Assembly (NCBI GenBank): GCA_002399405.1 | Contig: DHDP01000011.1 | Location: 98,559 to 162,558, forward strand | DNA: 64,000 nt | Source of the DNA: Treponema sp. UBA4873 | GTDB lineage: Bacteria; Spirochaetota; Spirochaetia; Treponematales; Treponemataceae | Direction: 5' to 3' | In this document: positions 23,800 through 32,604 of the stretch, piece after piece | Numbering within the stretch: the stretch's first letter is position 1 | Layout: each line of letters starts with the position of its first letter | Notes under the pieces: generated by a model | Seen by the model: only the letters and a program-made list of their open reading frames with translations | What the model was told of the DNA's origin: nothing | Database searches by the model: none | Translations under genes and position numbers: made by a program

Positions 23800-25414
23800 C
23801 ACACTTAAAAAACTGACAGCGCTTGCAGCTGTCGCCGCAGTATGTCTGATTCCGCTCTCCGCGGATCCGGCTGATCCTGAACTTCCCGAAGAGGAACAAT
23901 CTCAGGAGCAGAACAACGAAACGCCGCCAATCAATCCTGAGCTGCAGCAGAATTTTACGATTATCGACGCCGTTCATGCATACGATCTGAACCCGCATAC
24001 GGCGGCGTACAGCTCGGAAGCGCAGATACTTACGGGACTGTACGAAGGACTTTTCTCGTATGATCCCGTGTCGCTCGAACCGCAGTATGCGATTGCGACG
24101 AACTACCGCATTTCGCGCGACAAGCTCAGGTGGTCGTTTACGCTGCGCGATAATGCGAAATTCAGCGACGGCTCGCCGATTACCGCGCAGGACGTCCGCG
24201 AAGCATGGCTCGATCTGCTCGCGGAGCCCGGCGCGTCGTATTCCTCGCTTCTGGACGTCATTCAGGGGGCGTACGAATACCGCACGGGAAACGGAAAACG
24301 CGAAGACGTTGCAATCAAAGCGGTAAACGACACGACGCTTACGATTCATCTTGTACGGCCGGCCAGCTACCTTCCGCGCATTTTATGTCACAGCGCGTTC
24401 GCCGTATGCAAAAAGGATCTTTCGGTATTCAGCGGTCCGTTCAGCGTTGAAAGTTATAAAAACAATACGCTTGTCCTGAAAAAAAACGGCAGCTACTGGG
24501 ACGCGGCGAACACACATCTCAATCAGATAACAATTCTGCAGTCCGACAACACCGCCGAAAACGCATACAGTTTTAACACCGGCAGCGCCGACTGGGTGAC
24601 GGGAAACGCCGACGTTCAGAAACTTCTTAACAAAAATGTTATCCAGCTGAACGCCGAATTCGCGACGGAATATCTGTTTTTCAAATGCCGGAATGACAGC
24701 ATATGGAACAATCCCGCTTTCCGTACGGCGCTGCTTGAAGCCGTACCCTGGGACAAACTCCGCGAAAAATCGTTCGTAAAAGCCACGACGCTCGTTTACC
24801 CGCTCTCGGGTTATCCGCAGGTCGAAGGATATTCGTATACAGACGCGGACGAAGCTGCGTCGCTTATGAAAGATGCGCGGGAAAAGGCCGGCATTTCCGC
24901 CGATGAAAAGATTCCGCTCGTATTTGCCATAACGGACACTGATTTTATGAAAGAGCGCGCGCAGCTGTTCATCGACGCGTGGACGCCGCTCGGAATCGAC
25001 GTGCAGATTCAGAAGACTCCGGTCGAACGCTACCTTTCGAGCATTCCGTCGTGGAACGCGGATTTATTCAGCTACACGTGGATCGGAGATTTTGCGGATC
25101 CGCTCGCATTTCTTGAGCTGTTTCAGGGAAATTCCACGCTCAACGTGACCGGCTGGTCGAACGGCGATTACGACAAGCTTCTCGACGATGCGGCGCTGTA
25201 CACCGACGAAAACCGTCCGAAGCTGCTCAGTCAGGCCGAACAGCTGCTGCTCGACAGCGGAATGATCATCCCGATTTCCCATCCGGTAAGCCTTAACATT
25301 ATTAATCCTGAAGCCGTGGGCGGATGGACCGCGAACGCGTTCGATATGCATCCGTTAAAGTATCTGTATAAAAAACAGGTAAAACGGAACATACCGAACA
25401 TGGTCATGCGCTAA
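23789..25414 (+). CDS. OppA-like extracytoplasmic solute-binding protein
   Basis: 541 residues, an SBP_bac_5 family protein that captures oligopeptides (or less often nickel or sugars) for an ABC importer. The signal peptide ends near LSA-DPAD (residue 25); an acidic linker follows. Family patterns include SSEAQILTGLYEGLFSYDP, WSFTLRDNAKFSDGSPITAQDV and NADLFSYTWIGDFADPLAFLELF. No permease or ATPase gene lies nearby, so it either serves a transporter encoded elsewhere or acts alone. It overlaps the preceding gene by 11 bp and converges on the RND operon with a 3-bp gap and no terminator that I can see. Confidence 0.85.
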   Translation: MSINTLKKLTALAAVAAVCLIPLSADPADPELPEEEQSQEQNNETPPINPELQQNFTIIDAVHAYDLNPHTAAYSSEAQILTGLYEGLFSYDPVSLEPQYAIATNYRISRDKLRWSFTLRDNAKFSDGSPITAQDVREAWLDLLAEPGASYSSLLDVIQGAYEYRTGNGKREDVAIKAVNDTTLTIHLVRPASYLPRILCHSAFAVCKKDLSVFSGPFSVESYKNNTLVLKKNGSYWDAANTHLNQITILQSDNTAENAYSFNTGSADWVTGNADVQKLLNKNVIQLNAEFATEYLFFKCRNDSIWNNPAFRTALLEAVPWDKLREKSFVKATTLVYPLSGYPQVEGYSYTDADEAASLMKDAREKAGISADEKIPLVFAITDTDFMKERAQLFIDAWTPLGIDVQIQKTPVERYLSSIPSWNADLFSYTWIGDFADPLAFLELFQGNSTLNVTGWSNGDYDKLLDDAALYTDENRPKLLSQAEQLLLDSGMIIPISHPVSLNIINPEAVGGWTANAFDMHPLKYLYKKQVKRNIPNMVMR

Positions 25415-25417
25415 AGT

Positions 25418-25702
25418 TCACCTTTCGTGGGCTTTACTCACGAAACACGCAATTCCTTCCGTTACGTACTTTTTACGCATGTCGGCGACGATTTTTTCTA
25501 TCTTCGCTTCGTCGTCGTCGCTGCAGTAGACAATCATCATCGCGTTGAGCTGCGGCCAGATTTCGTCGCCGAGCTTCGGCGTGCTGAATCCCTGTCCCTT
25601 TACGGCCGGCAGCTCGGTGAATCTCTGTATCATATTCTGGCGGAAGGCTTCCGCAAAATCCTCTTCAAGCGCCTGCGAAAATATTAATTCTACACGGTTC
25701 AT
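25418..25702 (-). CDS. small PII/CutA-like protein in the RND operon, function unknown
   Basis: 94 residues with no signal peptide or membrane helix. The predicted strand-helix-strand order (MNRVELIFSQALEEDFAEAF, LNAMMIVYCSDDDEAKIEKIVADMRKKY, GIACFVSKAHE) suggests a ferredoxin-like alpha/beta fold of the kind used by PII and CutA proteins. It starts within the last codons of the RND pump gene (ATGA overlap), so the two are translationally coupled. A small cytoplasmic partner or regulator of the pump is a reasonable inference. I do not know its function. Confidence 0.7.
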   Translation of the reverse strand: MNRVELIFSQALEEDFAEAFRQNMIQRFTELPAVKGQGFSTPKLGDEIWPQLNAMMIVYCSDDDEAKIEKIVADMRKKYVTEGIACFVSKAHER

Positions 25703-28700
25703 TTGTTTCCTCCGACGGCGTTCGCCTCTTCAATCCGCTTCTGTTCGGCGACTTTGCGTTCCTCGTCCTTTTTGTTAAACAGCGTGTACACAATCGGCAT
25801 AAGGAACAGCGTCATGAGGGTGCCGAACGTCATACCGCCGAAGAAGGTAAGACCTATCGGCTGCATCGCTTCCGTCCCTTCTCCGGGGAAGAACGCCATA
25901 GGCACGAGCGAAATGATGGTTGTGAGCGTACTCATGAGAATAGGACGCAGACGGTTTCCGGCGGCTTCAACGCACGCGTTTTCAAGCGTCATGCCGCGCT
26001 TGCGCAAGAGGTTCGTCTGGTCTACGAGAACAATGCCGTTGTTTACGATGACGCCGACAAGCATGAGCAGACCGACGACTGTGAAAATATTAAACCGAGA
26101 GCCGGAAAGTACGTAAATAACGGCAACGCCGATGACCGACAACGGAATCGTGAACAGAATAATAAACGGACTCTTGAGCGACTCGAACTGGCTTGCCATA
26201 ACAGCGAAGACGAGAACGATTGCCATAACGATAATGAGCGCAAAATTTTTGACGGCTTCAATCATGTCGGCGTAATCGCCCGAGAACGAAATGTTCAAAT
26301 CCTCCTCCAAGGGGACGTTCGCGTCGATTATGTTCTTTATGCCGTTCTGTACTTTGTCGAGCGAGAGTCCGCTCAAAGGTTTGCACGTCACGTGCGCAAT
26401 ACGGGCCTGATCCTCGCGGAAAATCGTCACGGGGGAAGTCGTTTCGACCGTATGAGCGAAATTCGACAACGGTACGCGCACTCCCTGTACGTTCTTCACG
26501 TAAATCTGGTCGAGATCCGAAATCTTCCGTCTGTCTTCCTCGGACAGTTTCACGATCACGTCGATGTCGTTTCCTGCATCCTGATACCGGCTTGCCGTCT
26601 TTCCGTTGATTGCGCTGCTTATTTCACTGCCGATTGTCGCCACGTTCAGACCGAGCTCATACATACGCGCGCGGTCGAGCACGATTTCAATCTGCGGAAG
26701 TCCTTCCTCTATGTCGGACGCCGGCTCCGTGACGAATTCGCTTCCCTGTTCCTTGAGCAGCTTAACTATGTTGTCTGACGTGCTGCGGACCAGCTCAAGA
26801 TCGTTGCTGCGGATGTCGATGCTGAGCCCGCTGTTGCCGAGCGACATCATGCCGCTGCTGAAGCTCACCTCAGTTCCCGGAAATTTATTAAAATATTTGC
26901 GCAGCTTCGCCTTCGCCGTTCTGTCGGTATCCCATCCGCGTTTGCGTTCCTTCTCGGGATAGAAGCTTAAAGTGAGCGTACCTTTGTTCGTGTCCGCGCT
27001 CGAAGCGAGCATCGAAGTTCCTCCGACGGAAACGATTGAATATTTTACCCCTTTCAAGACCTGACGCGCCATCGATTCCATCTCCTGAACAGTCGCTTCC
27101 GTTACGTCGATTTTCGTTCCTTTCGGAAGTTCAAAGTCGATCGTGACGGAATCGCCCGCCGTTTCCGGCATGAACACGAAGCCGATAATCGGAACGGAGG
27201 CAATTGCAAGAACGAACAGACCGAACAGCGAGAACACGACGGCTTTCTTATGGTGGAGCAGTCTGCGCACCGTATTTGCGTACCCGCGGTCCATTTTGTA
27301 AAAGAGCATGCCTATTCCGTAACTGATTTTTCCCCAGCGCGACGTTCTCTGCCGCTCGTTCACCTTTTCAATCGGTAGTATGCTCGAAGAAAGGACCGGA
27401 ACAAGAACGATTGCCGTAAAAAGAGAACAGATAAGCGAGAGACAAATCGTAAACGCAAGATCGTTGAACAGCTGTCCCATCATGCCGAGCTTACTGTTGA
27501 ACAGGATCATAGGCAGGAAAATACACACCGACGTAAGCGTACTGGCGACAACAGGGTTCACCATTTCCGCCGTTCCGAGGACCGCCGCGACTTTCAGCTT
27601 TGCGTCCCGTTCCCTGTACGAATATATATTTTCCAGTACGACGATCGAGTTGTCCACAAGCATACCGGAACCGAGCAGCAGTCCGCTCAGAGAAACCATG
27701 TTGATTGTCATGCCGCGGAAATACATGAACGCGAGCGTTATGAACACGGACACCGGAATCGAAAGACCTATGATGATCGTACTCCTGAAGCTGCGCAGAA
27801 ATATGAACAGCACGAGTATTGCAAGCAGCGAGCCTTGTATGATGGAATTAATAACTTCGTGAATGGTGCTTTCAATCGTATCCGTCGTGTTGTAAACTTC
27901 GACGAGTTTCACGTCCGACGGAAGCGAGTGTTCGATCGTTTTCATCTGCGCCCGCACGCTGTGCGCCGCCTTTACGGAATTTTTGCCGCTCTGCTTCTGC
28001 AGCATAAGCATGACCGTCGGCTTTCCGTCAAGAACGGACAGAGTCGTCTGATCCTTATATCCGTCGTATACGTCGGCGATATCCCTGAGCAGAATCGTGT
28101 GCATCTGCGGCGGATTTACGCCGTCGGGCGCCGTTGCAGCGTATGAAATGACGGTGTTGCGGACGTCATCGAGGTTCTTATATTTTCCCGACGTTTTGAT
28201 CGTATAGTTCTTGTCGCCTGCGGTGATTGAACCGCCGGCCGCCTGAATGTTCTGCGCACCGATCATCTGCGCAACCTGCGTAATCGTAAGCGAATACGCT
28301 TCGAGCCGGTCGCGCGGTATGTCGATGTTTATTGACCGCTCCCGCCCGCCGGTAACTGTCGCAGACGCAATGCCCTCAATCTGTTCGAGGCGCGGTTTGA
28401 CGATGTCCTCCGCATACTTCCGCAGTTCTTCCGGAGAGCGGTTGCCCTGCATCGCGATTTCCATTATCGGCATCATGGAAGGATCCATGCGCACCGTAAT
28501 CGGAGTGTCCGAGTCGTCGGGCAGATACGAGCGCACAAGATCTATCTTGTCCCGTATATCGTTCGCCGCCCCGTCCATGTTCGTTCCGTAATTCATCTCC
28601 AGAATGATGAGGCTCAAACCCGTCGACGACTGCGACTGCATTTTCTTAAGGCCGTTCAGTCCCGAAAGGGAGCTTTCGAGCGTGCGCGTAAGGTTCTGTT

Positions 28701-28878
28701 CCACTTCTTCCGGTCCGGCGTTCGGATACGCCGTGTACACGACCATGTACGGAATTTCCATGTTCGGGAACATGTCGACCGACAGGTTGAACGCGCAGTA
28801 GATGCCGAGTACGACCGCTACGACGAAAACAATAAGCGACGTTACCGGTTTATTAACCGCTTTCTCACTAATAGACAT
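25699..28878 (-). CDS. RND-family efflux pump, inner-membrane transporter (AcrB/MexF type)
   Basis: 1059 residues, the full length of a hydrophobe/amphiphile RND exporter. Twelve membrane spans are expected: one at the start (TSLIVFVVAVVLGIYC), a cluster near residues 335-530 and a cluster near 855-1035, separated by two large periplasmic loops. Typical signatures are SVDMFPNMEIPYMVV, VSLSGLLLGSGMLVDNSIVVLENIY (proton-relay helix 4 with two Asp-like positions) and GLLMLVGVIVNNGIVLVDQTN. It pumps drugs, bile-like compounds or lipids outward with a membrane-fusion protein and a TolC-like channel encoded upstream. Confidence 0.95.
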   Translation of the reverse strand: MSISEKAVNKPVTSLIVFVVAVVLGIYCAFNLSVDMFPNMEIPYMVVYTAYPNAGPEEVEQNLTRTLESSLSGLNGLKKMQSQSSTGLSLIILEMNYGTNMDGAANDIRDKIDLVRSYLPDDSDTPITVRMDPSMMPIMEIAMQGNRSPEELRKYAEDIVKPRLEQIEGIASATVTGGRERSINIDIPRDRLEAYSLTITQVAQMIGAQNIQAAGGSITAGDKNYTIKTSGKYKNLDDVRNTVISYAATAPDGVNPPQMHTILLRDIADVYDGYKDQTTLSVLDGKPTVMLMLQKQSGKNSVKAAHSVRAQMKTIEHSLPSDVKLVEVYNTTDTIESTIHEVINSIIQGSLLAILVLFIFLRSFRSTIIIGLSIPVSVFITLAFMYFRGMTINMVSLSGLLLGSGMLVDNSIVVLENIYSYRERDAKLKVAAVLGTAEMVNPVVASTLTSVCIFLPMILFNSKLGMMGQLFNDLAFTICLSLICSLFTAIVLVPVLSSSILPIEKVNERQRTSRWGKISYGIGMLFYKMDRGYANTVRRLLHHKKAVVFSLFGLFVLAIASVPIIGFVFMPETAGDSVTIDFELPKGTKIDVTEATVQEMESMARQVLKGVKYSIVSVGGTSMLASSADTNKGTLTLSFYPEKERKRGWDTDRTAKAKLRKYFNKFPGTEVSFSSGMMSLGNSGLSIDIRSNDLELVRSTSDNIVKLLKEQGSEFVTEPASDIEEGLPQIEIVLDRARMYELGLNVATIGSEISSAINGKTASRYQDAGNDIDVIVKLSEEDRRKISDLDQIYVKNVQGVRVPLSNFAHTVETTSPVTIFREDQARIAHVTCKPLSGLSLDKVQNGIKNIIDANVPLEEDLNISFSGDYADMIEAVKNFALIIVMAIVLVFAVMASQFESLKSPFIILFTIPLSVIGVAVIYVLSGSRFNIFTVVGLLMLVGVIVNNGIVLVDQTNLLRKRGMTLENACVEAAGNRLRPILMSTLTTIISLVPMAFFPGEGTEAMQPIGLTFFGGMTFGTLMTLFLMPIVYTLFNKKDEERKVAEQKRIEEANAVGGNK

Positions 28879-28890
28879 ATGATACCTCTG

Positions 28891-29832
28891 TTACTCCGCC
28901 GTCATGACGTTCACTTTCGAACCGTCGTTCAGAAGCGACTGACCGCGCACGACGATCTCGTCGCCGGTTTTCAATCCTGCGCTTATCTCAAGTTTGTCGT
29001 CGACGTGGATGCCCGGCGTCACTTCACGCAGATGAACTACCGCAGGCGTTCCCGTCTGTGCGTTCCCTTCCGCGTTTTCTGCGTCCGAAGCAGTGCGCTC
29101 GACGGCAAACACGTACGATTTATCGCCGCGGGCTACGAGCGCGTCGTACGGAATAACAATGACGTTGCTGAGCTTTTCCGTTATGAGCCTGACGCGTGCG
29201 TACATGCCCGCCCGTAAGCGCGGATCGGGCTGCTCGAGCATAAGCTTTACTCTGAGCGTGCGCGTTGACGTGTCGAGCGCGGGACTTATCTCGAACACGC
29301 GCGCGGAAAATTTTTCTCCCGGATACGCGTCGAGCGTTATGACCGCAGACTGATTGCCTTTTATGCGCGAAACAAACCGCTCCGACACGTTCACCTGTAT
29401 CTCAAGGCGTCCCGTGCTGCTTATCTGGCCGAGCGGTGCCGCGGGACTGACTGTCGCGCCGACGGAAAGCGGGAACGACGTCACCGTTCCTTCAACGGGA
29501 GCTTTCACGGGATTCTCGCTGTACGTCATGCCCGGTCTGCTCGGATCGATATATGCGAGTATCTGATCTTTCTTAACAAAATCGCCGACGGTCACGAGCT
29601 TTCTTGAAACTTTCCCCGCCGTATCCGGCAGAATATTAACAACCGACGAAGCCACCACGTCGCCGCCGAATTCCAGATAATCGTCGAGACTCCCCGCAGA
29701 AGTCTTATACGTATTGACGGCGAACCTTGCTTCCGCTTCCCCGCTGTCCGAATTCTTAGTTTTGCATCCGCCGAGCACCACAGCAAAGACGGCAGCTGCG
29801 GCAGCAGCCCTTTTTATATTCCGCATGTTCAT
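28891..29832 (-). CDS. RND efflux membrane-fusion lipoprotein (HlyD/AcrA family)
   Basis: 313 residues with a lipoprotein signal peptide and lipobox VLGGC (Cys near residue 23). It contains the biotinyl-lipoyl-like half-motifs (VGDFVKKDQILAYIDPS, GTVTSFPLSVGATVSP) and beta-barrel strands (RLEIQVNVSERFVSRI, ARVRLITEKLSNVIVIPYDAL). The usual long coiled-coil hairpin between the lipoyl halves is almost absent, as in other short fusion proteins. It bridges the inner-membrane pump and the outer-membrane channel. Its ATG overlaps the stop codon of the channel gene (ATGA); an in-frame ATG two codons later is an alternative. Confidence 0.92.
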   Translation of the reverse strand: MNMRNIKRAAAAAAVFAVVLGGCKTKNSDSGEAEARFAVNTYKTSAGSLDDYLEFGGDVVASSVVNILPDTAGKVSRKLVTVGDFVKKDQILAYIDPSRPGMTYSENPVKAPVEGTVTSFPLSVGATVSPAAPLGQISSTGRLEIQVNVSERFVSRIKGNQSAVITLDAYPGEKFSARVFEISPALDTSTRTLRVKLMLEQPDPRLRAGMYARVRLITEKLSNVIVIPYDALVARGDKSYVFAVERTASDAENAEGNAQTGTPAVVHLREVTPGIHVDDKLEISAGLKTGDEIVVRGQSLLNDGSKVNVMTAE

Positions 29833-31238
29833 TTTCCTTCTCCTAATGCCGTATTCAGCATATACTCCAGATCGAGCATATATGACATATAATTATACTG
29901 CTCGTTGAGCAGTCCTATTTTTGCAAGATTCAGCTGATTTTCCGTATCGCGCAGATCGAGCAGCTCCGTCGTACCGTTGCGGTACGCGACGGCAGTCATG
30001 TCGTACGAACGCTGCGCGAGCGTGATATTGCGGCTGCTTGAAAGAATCGCCTGATGCGACTGTTCCAGGGAATCAACCGTTTTGCGTATCTGCATCTCGT
30101 TGTTCTGTTCGACAGTCTCGAGCGAAATCTCGAGCTTCCTGATATTGTCCTGCAGATCGCGAGCCTGCTGTCTGTTCGCGGAAAACCACAACATGTCCGA
30201 CAGCGTCCACGCCACGGTGAGATGCAGATTGCCGCCGTCGTACCAGTTGTCCTTATCGCCCCAGTCGTACGTAACGTCGCTGAGAACCGGCTGCGTTGTC
30301 CAGCCGAGCGCAAGCGCCGGCGTGTACGACTTGAAATTGAGCGCGCTGAGCTGCATTTTCAGTATGTCGATATTTTTCCGCAGCGACAAAACGTCGGGAT
30401 TGCCGCTGCCGTACCGTTCATACAGGTCATCCGCGTTCAGACTGATGAACTGCGGCTCGATTTTTCCGTCCAGTCTGATTTTCGTTCCGACAGGCATGCC
30501 CAGCAGGAATGCGAACGTGTCGAGCTGCTGCGACACAGTCTGTTCCATTTTATCTATGTTCGGACGCATGTTCTCATAACTCACCTGCGCCTGCAGCATG
30601 GAAATTTCAGGAACAATGCCGTTTTTAAAGTTGATCTGCGCCTGCGCCGCGCGCTGCCGCGCATTTTCCAGCGACGTTTCCTGTACTTTGAGGCTTTCCT
30701 GCTGAAAAAGAAGTCCGTAGAACAGTTTGCGTATGTTCAGTTCAGTCTGCTTCTTCGTCTGATCCCACGTGAGCTTTCCCGCTTCGTACGCAGCGCGAGT
30801 CGCACGGATGCTGTCTATGTACGCAAGACTCAGATTGAGCGACACTCCGAGGCTTCCTACGGCCGACCAGCGGTCGCCTTCGGAACTGTAGTCGGTCGGC
30901 AGTTGAACCGTGCCGCCGGTCACCGCCGCGTACAGCGGATTGAGCAGCTCCGCATACACCGTCGAATACTGGTTCGCACGCGACATCGTTCCGCTCGCCG
31001 TCACGGACGGAACAAGCACATTCCAGGAATACAATGCCGCACGTCTTTTCATCTCAAGATCGATCTGCGCACTCTTCAGCGTACGGCTGTTGCTGTCCGC
31101 ATATTCGACAGCCTGCTCCACAGTAAGCGTCGTCACCTGCGGCTCCGGCATTTGAGATTGTGTCTTTTCTTCCGAATAGACAGAAACCGCCATACACAGA
31201 AGCACACCGGCAGCAACCGTTATGCTATGTTTCTTCAT
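29829..31238 (-). CDS. TolC-like outer-membrane efflux protein
   Basis: 469 residues with a cleavable signal peptide (ending near SVYS-E, residue 22). Two outer-membrane-efflux repeats of long helices are visible: about residues 40-240 (TLTVEQAVEYADSNSRTLKSAQIDLEMK) and 265-460 (NPDVLSLRKNIDILKMQL, DTENQLNLAKIGLLNEQYNYM). Trimers form the exit duct across the outer membrane and periplasm for the RND pump. The gene overlaps the end of the upstream regulator by 14 bp and has an AAGGAG site. The operon order is regulator, channel, fusion protein, pump and small protein. Confidence 0.92.
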   Translation of the reverse strand: MKKHSITVAAGVLLCMAVSVYSEEKTQSQMPEPQVTTLTVEQAVEYADSNSRTLKSAQIDLEMKRRAALYSWNVLVPSVTASGTMSRANQYSTVYAELLNPLYAAVTGGTVQLPTDYSSEGDRWSAVGSLGVSLNLSLAYIDSIRATRAAYEAGKLTWDQTKKQTELNIRKLFYGLLFQQESLKVQETSLENARQRAAQAQINFKNGIVPEISMLQAQVSYENMRPNIDKMEQTVSQQLDTFAFLLGMPVGTKIRLDGKIEPQFISLNADDLYERYGSGNPDVLSLRKNIDILKMQLSALNFKSYTPALALGWTTQPVLSDVTYDWGDKDNWYDGGNLHLTVAWTLSDMLWFSANRQQARDLQDNIRKLEISLETVEQNNEMQIRKTVDSLEQSHQAILSSSRNITLAQRSYDMTAVAYRNGTTELLDLRDTENQLNLAKIGLLNEQYNYMSYMLDLEYMLNTALGEGK

Positions 31239-32433
31239 CTTTATACACTCCTTGCTGGATATATTTATAATACGTGCTTATTGCGTCGGTGCAGTCGTCG
31301 AGCGACAGACCGTTTATACGCGACTGACAGAATATCGTCGTAACAAGAACATGAAGCCATCCGTAAAACAGCTTCATTGTCATAGGAAAGTTCGTAACAG
31401 TTTCTTTCGGTTTCTCAAATTCCGTCTCGTCGATTTTTATTTTGCCCATTATCGAATCGAACATAAAAGAGCCCCGCATGCGGAGCCATGCAGCCACAGA
31501 GACAACAGACGGACGCATCAGATAATACTCGAGCATCGTCCGCATCATGACGTATCCGCGTTCATCCTCGGACGCAGCCGCATCCGTTTTCAGCTTCACC
31601 ACATTCACCAGAGACAGCAGTTCTCTTTCGACAAGGGTAACAATCAGTTCGTCTTTATTCCTGAAATAGGTATACAGACTGCTTTTTGCAAGCCCGAGCT
31701 CGTCCGCAATGCTTTCCACCGTCGTTCCCGGGAATCCTTTTCTGCTTATAACTTCCGAAAGCGCATCGAAAAAAGGATTTGACTGCGGCATATCTTCCGC
31801 TTTAATGCTGCACCACGAATCAATTTCCTTCTTCCTTTTATCGCTGAACAGATGTTCGCTGCCGCTTATACCGTGTTCGAACATTTTATTCAGAGATGAG
31901 GAAAATTCACCGGCCGGACACGATTCGTTATTACAGAACCTGCTGCTCAGGAAAAAAAACGTCGTCGCAATTTCATACAGAAGTTTGTAATACTTTTTCA
32001 GATTTTTAATAATAATGCGGGTTTCGTTCTCCGATACTCCGCTGCATATTCCGTACGATCGTAAATCCACGCCGCGCTTCTCAAGTTCGACGAACATACG
32101 GGCCTCAAAACTCGTATCGGATATGTACTGATACAGTGTATAGAACAGATATTCCTTATGATCGTTTATCAGCGCGACGATGCGTTCGAGCAGCGACGGA
32201 TATTCCACCGCCGAGTCGGGAAGGGCCGCACGTATGTCGTCGAAATACCGCGAACGCATCGAGTCGAAAAGCGCTTCCTTGCTTTTGAAATGACGGAAAA
32301 TCGCGGCTTTCGTAATACCTGCCCGGCCGGCAATCCCGCTCAGCGGGACATTCATAAACTGCGGTTCGTTATAAAACGAAAACGCGGCTTCGAGTATACT
32401 GTTTCTTGTGTTCTTTTCCTGAATTACGGACAT
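31225..32433 (-). CDS. double-TetR transcriptional regulator of the RND operon
   Basis: 402 residues, twice the length of a normal TetR protein. Two TetR-type helix-turn-helix domains are visible in one chain. The first is about residues 10-60 (RNSILEAAFSFYNEPQF, GIAGRAGITKAAIFRHFKSKEALFD). The second is about 222-275 (SIADELGLAKSSLYTYFRNKDELIV). Each is followed by a helical ligand-binding-type region. The frame is open to a TTG at 32472, but that codon lies inside an operator, so I take the ATG at 32433 (no ribosome-binding site). It precedes the efflux genes and its promoter carries two operators, so autorepression of the whole operon is likely. Confidence 0.88.
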   Translation of the reverse strand: MSVIQEKNTRNSILEAAFSFYNEPQFMNVPLSGIAGRAGITKAAIFRHFKSKEALFDSMRSRYFDDIRAALPDSAVEYPSLLERIVALINDHKEYLFYTLYQYISDTSFEARMFVELEKRGVDLRSYGICSGVSENETRIIIKNLKKYYKLLYEIATTFFFLSSRFCNNESCPAGEFSSSLNKMFEHGISGSEHLFSDKRKKEIDSWCSIKAEDMPQSNPFFDALSEVISRKGFPGTTVESIADELGLAKSSLYTYFRNKDELIVTLVERELLSLVNVVKLKTDAAASEDERGYVMMRTMLEYYLMRPSVVSVAAWLRMRGSFMFDSIMGKIKIDETEFEKPKETVTNFPMTMKLFYGWLHVLVTTIFCQSRINGLSLDDCTDAISTYYKYIQQGVYKDEET

Positions 32434-32444
32434 ATTTATCAGTG

Positions 32445-32476
32445 CCGAACATTCGGTTACTAATCCGAACAATCGG
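32445..32476. promoter_or_regulatory. tandem palindromic operators of the double-TetR regulator
   Basis: Two 12-bp near-palindromes, CCGAACATTCGG (32445-32456) and CCGAACAATCGG (32465-32476), repeat at exactly 20 bp, about two helical turns. They lie from the predicted transcription start into the leader of the regulator gene, where bound protein would block transcription. Confidence 0.75.
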
Positions 32477-32483
32477 TAACTGT

Positions 32484-32512
32484 AATATAGTAAAAACGGA
32501 TATGCATGTCAA
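32484..32512 (-). promoter_or_regulatory. promoter of the RND efflux operon
   Basis: Minus strand TTGACA (32507-32512), a 17-bp spacer and TATATT (32484-32489) give a near-consensus promoter with a start near 32477, directly at the operators. Confidence 0.8.
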
Positions 32513-32539
32513 TGTTTTTTTAATACTTTATGAGTCAAC

Positions 32540-32568
32540 TTGAAGTAATGTCATAATATACATATAAT
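32540..32568 (+). promoter_or_regulatory. ackA promoter
   Basis: TTGAAG (32540-32545), a 17-bp spacer and consensus TATAAT (32563-32568). The predicted start is near 32575, 30 nt before the ackA ATG, with a GAAGGA ribosome site between. Confidence 0.75.
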
Positions 32569-32604
32569 GGAAATCACTTTTAATCTATTCGAAGGACGAA
32601 TCAA

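Noticed and set aside
30054..31343. 429-codon open frame on the plus strand
   Set aside because: Antisense to the TolC-like gene; rich in Arg and His as expected for a shadow frame, with no domain or start signal.
32434..32472. TTG start of the double-TetR regulator at 32472
   Set aside because: It lies inside an operator, immediately after the predicted transcription start, and adds 13 residues unrelated to the family.
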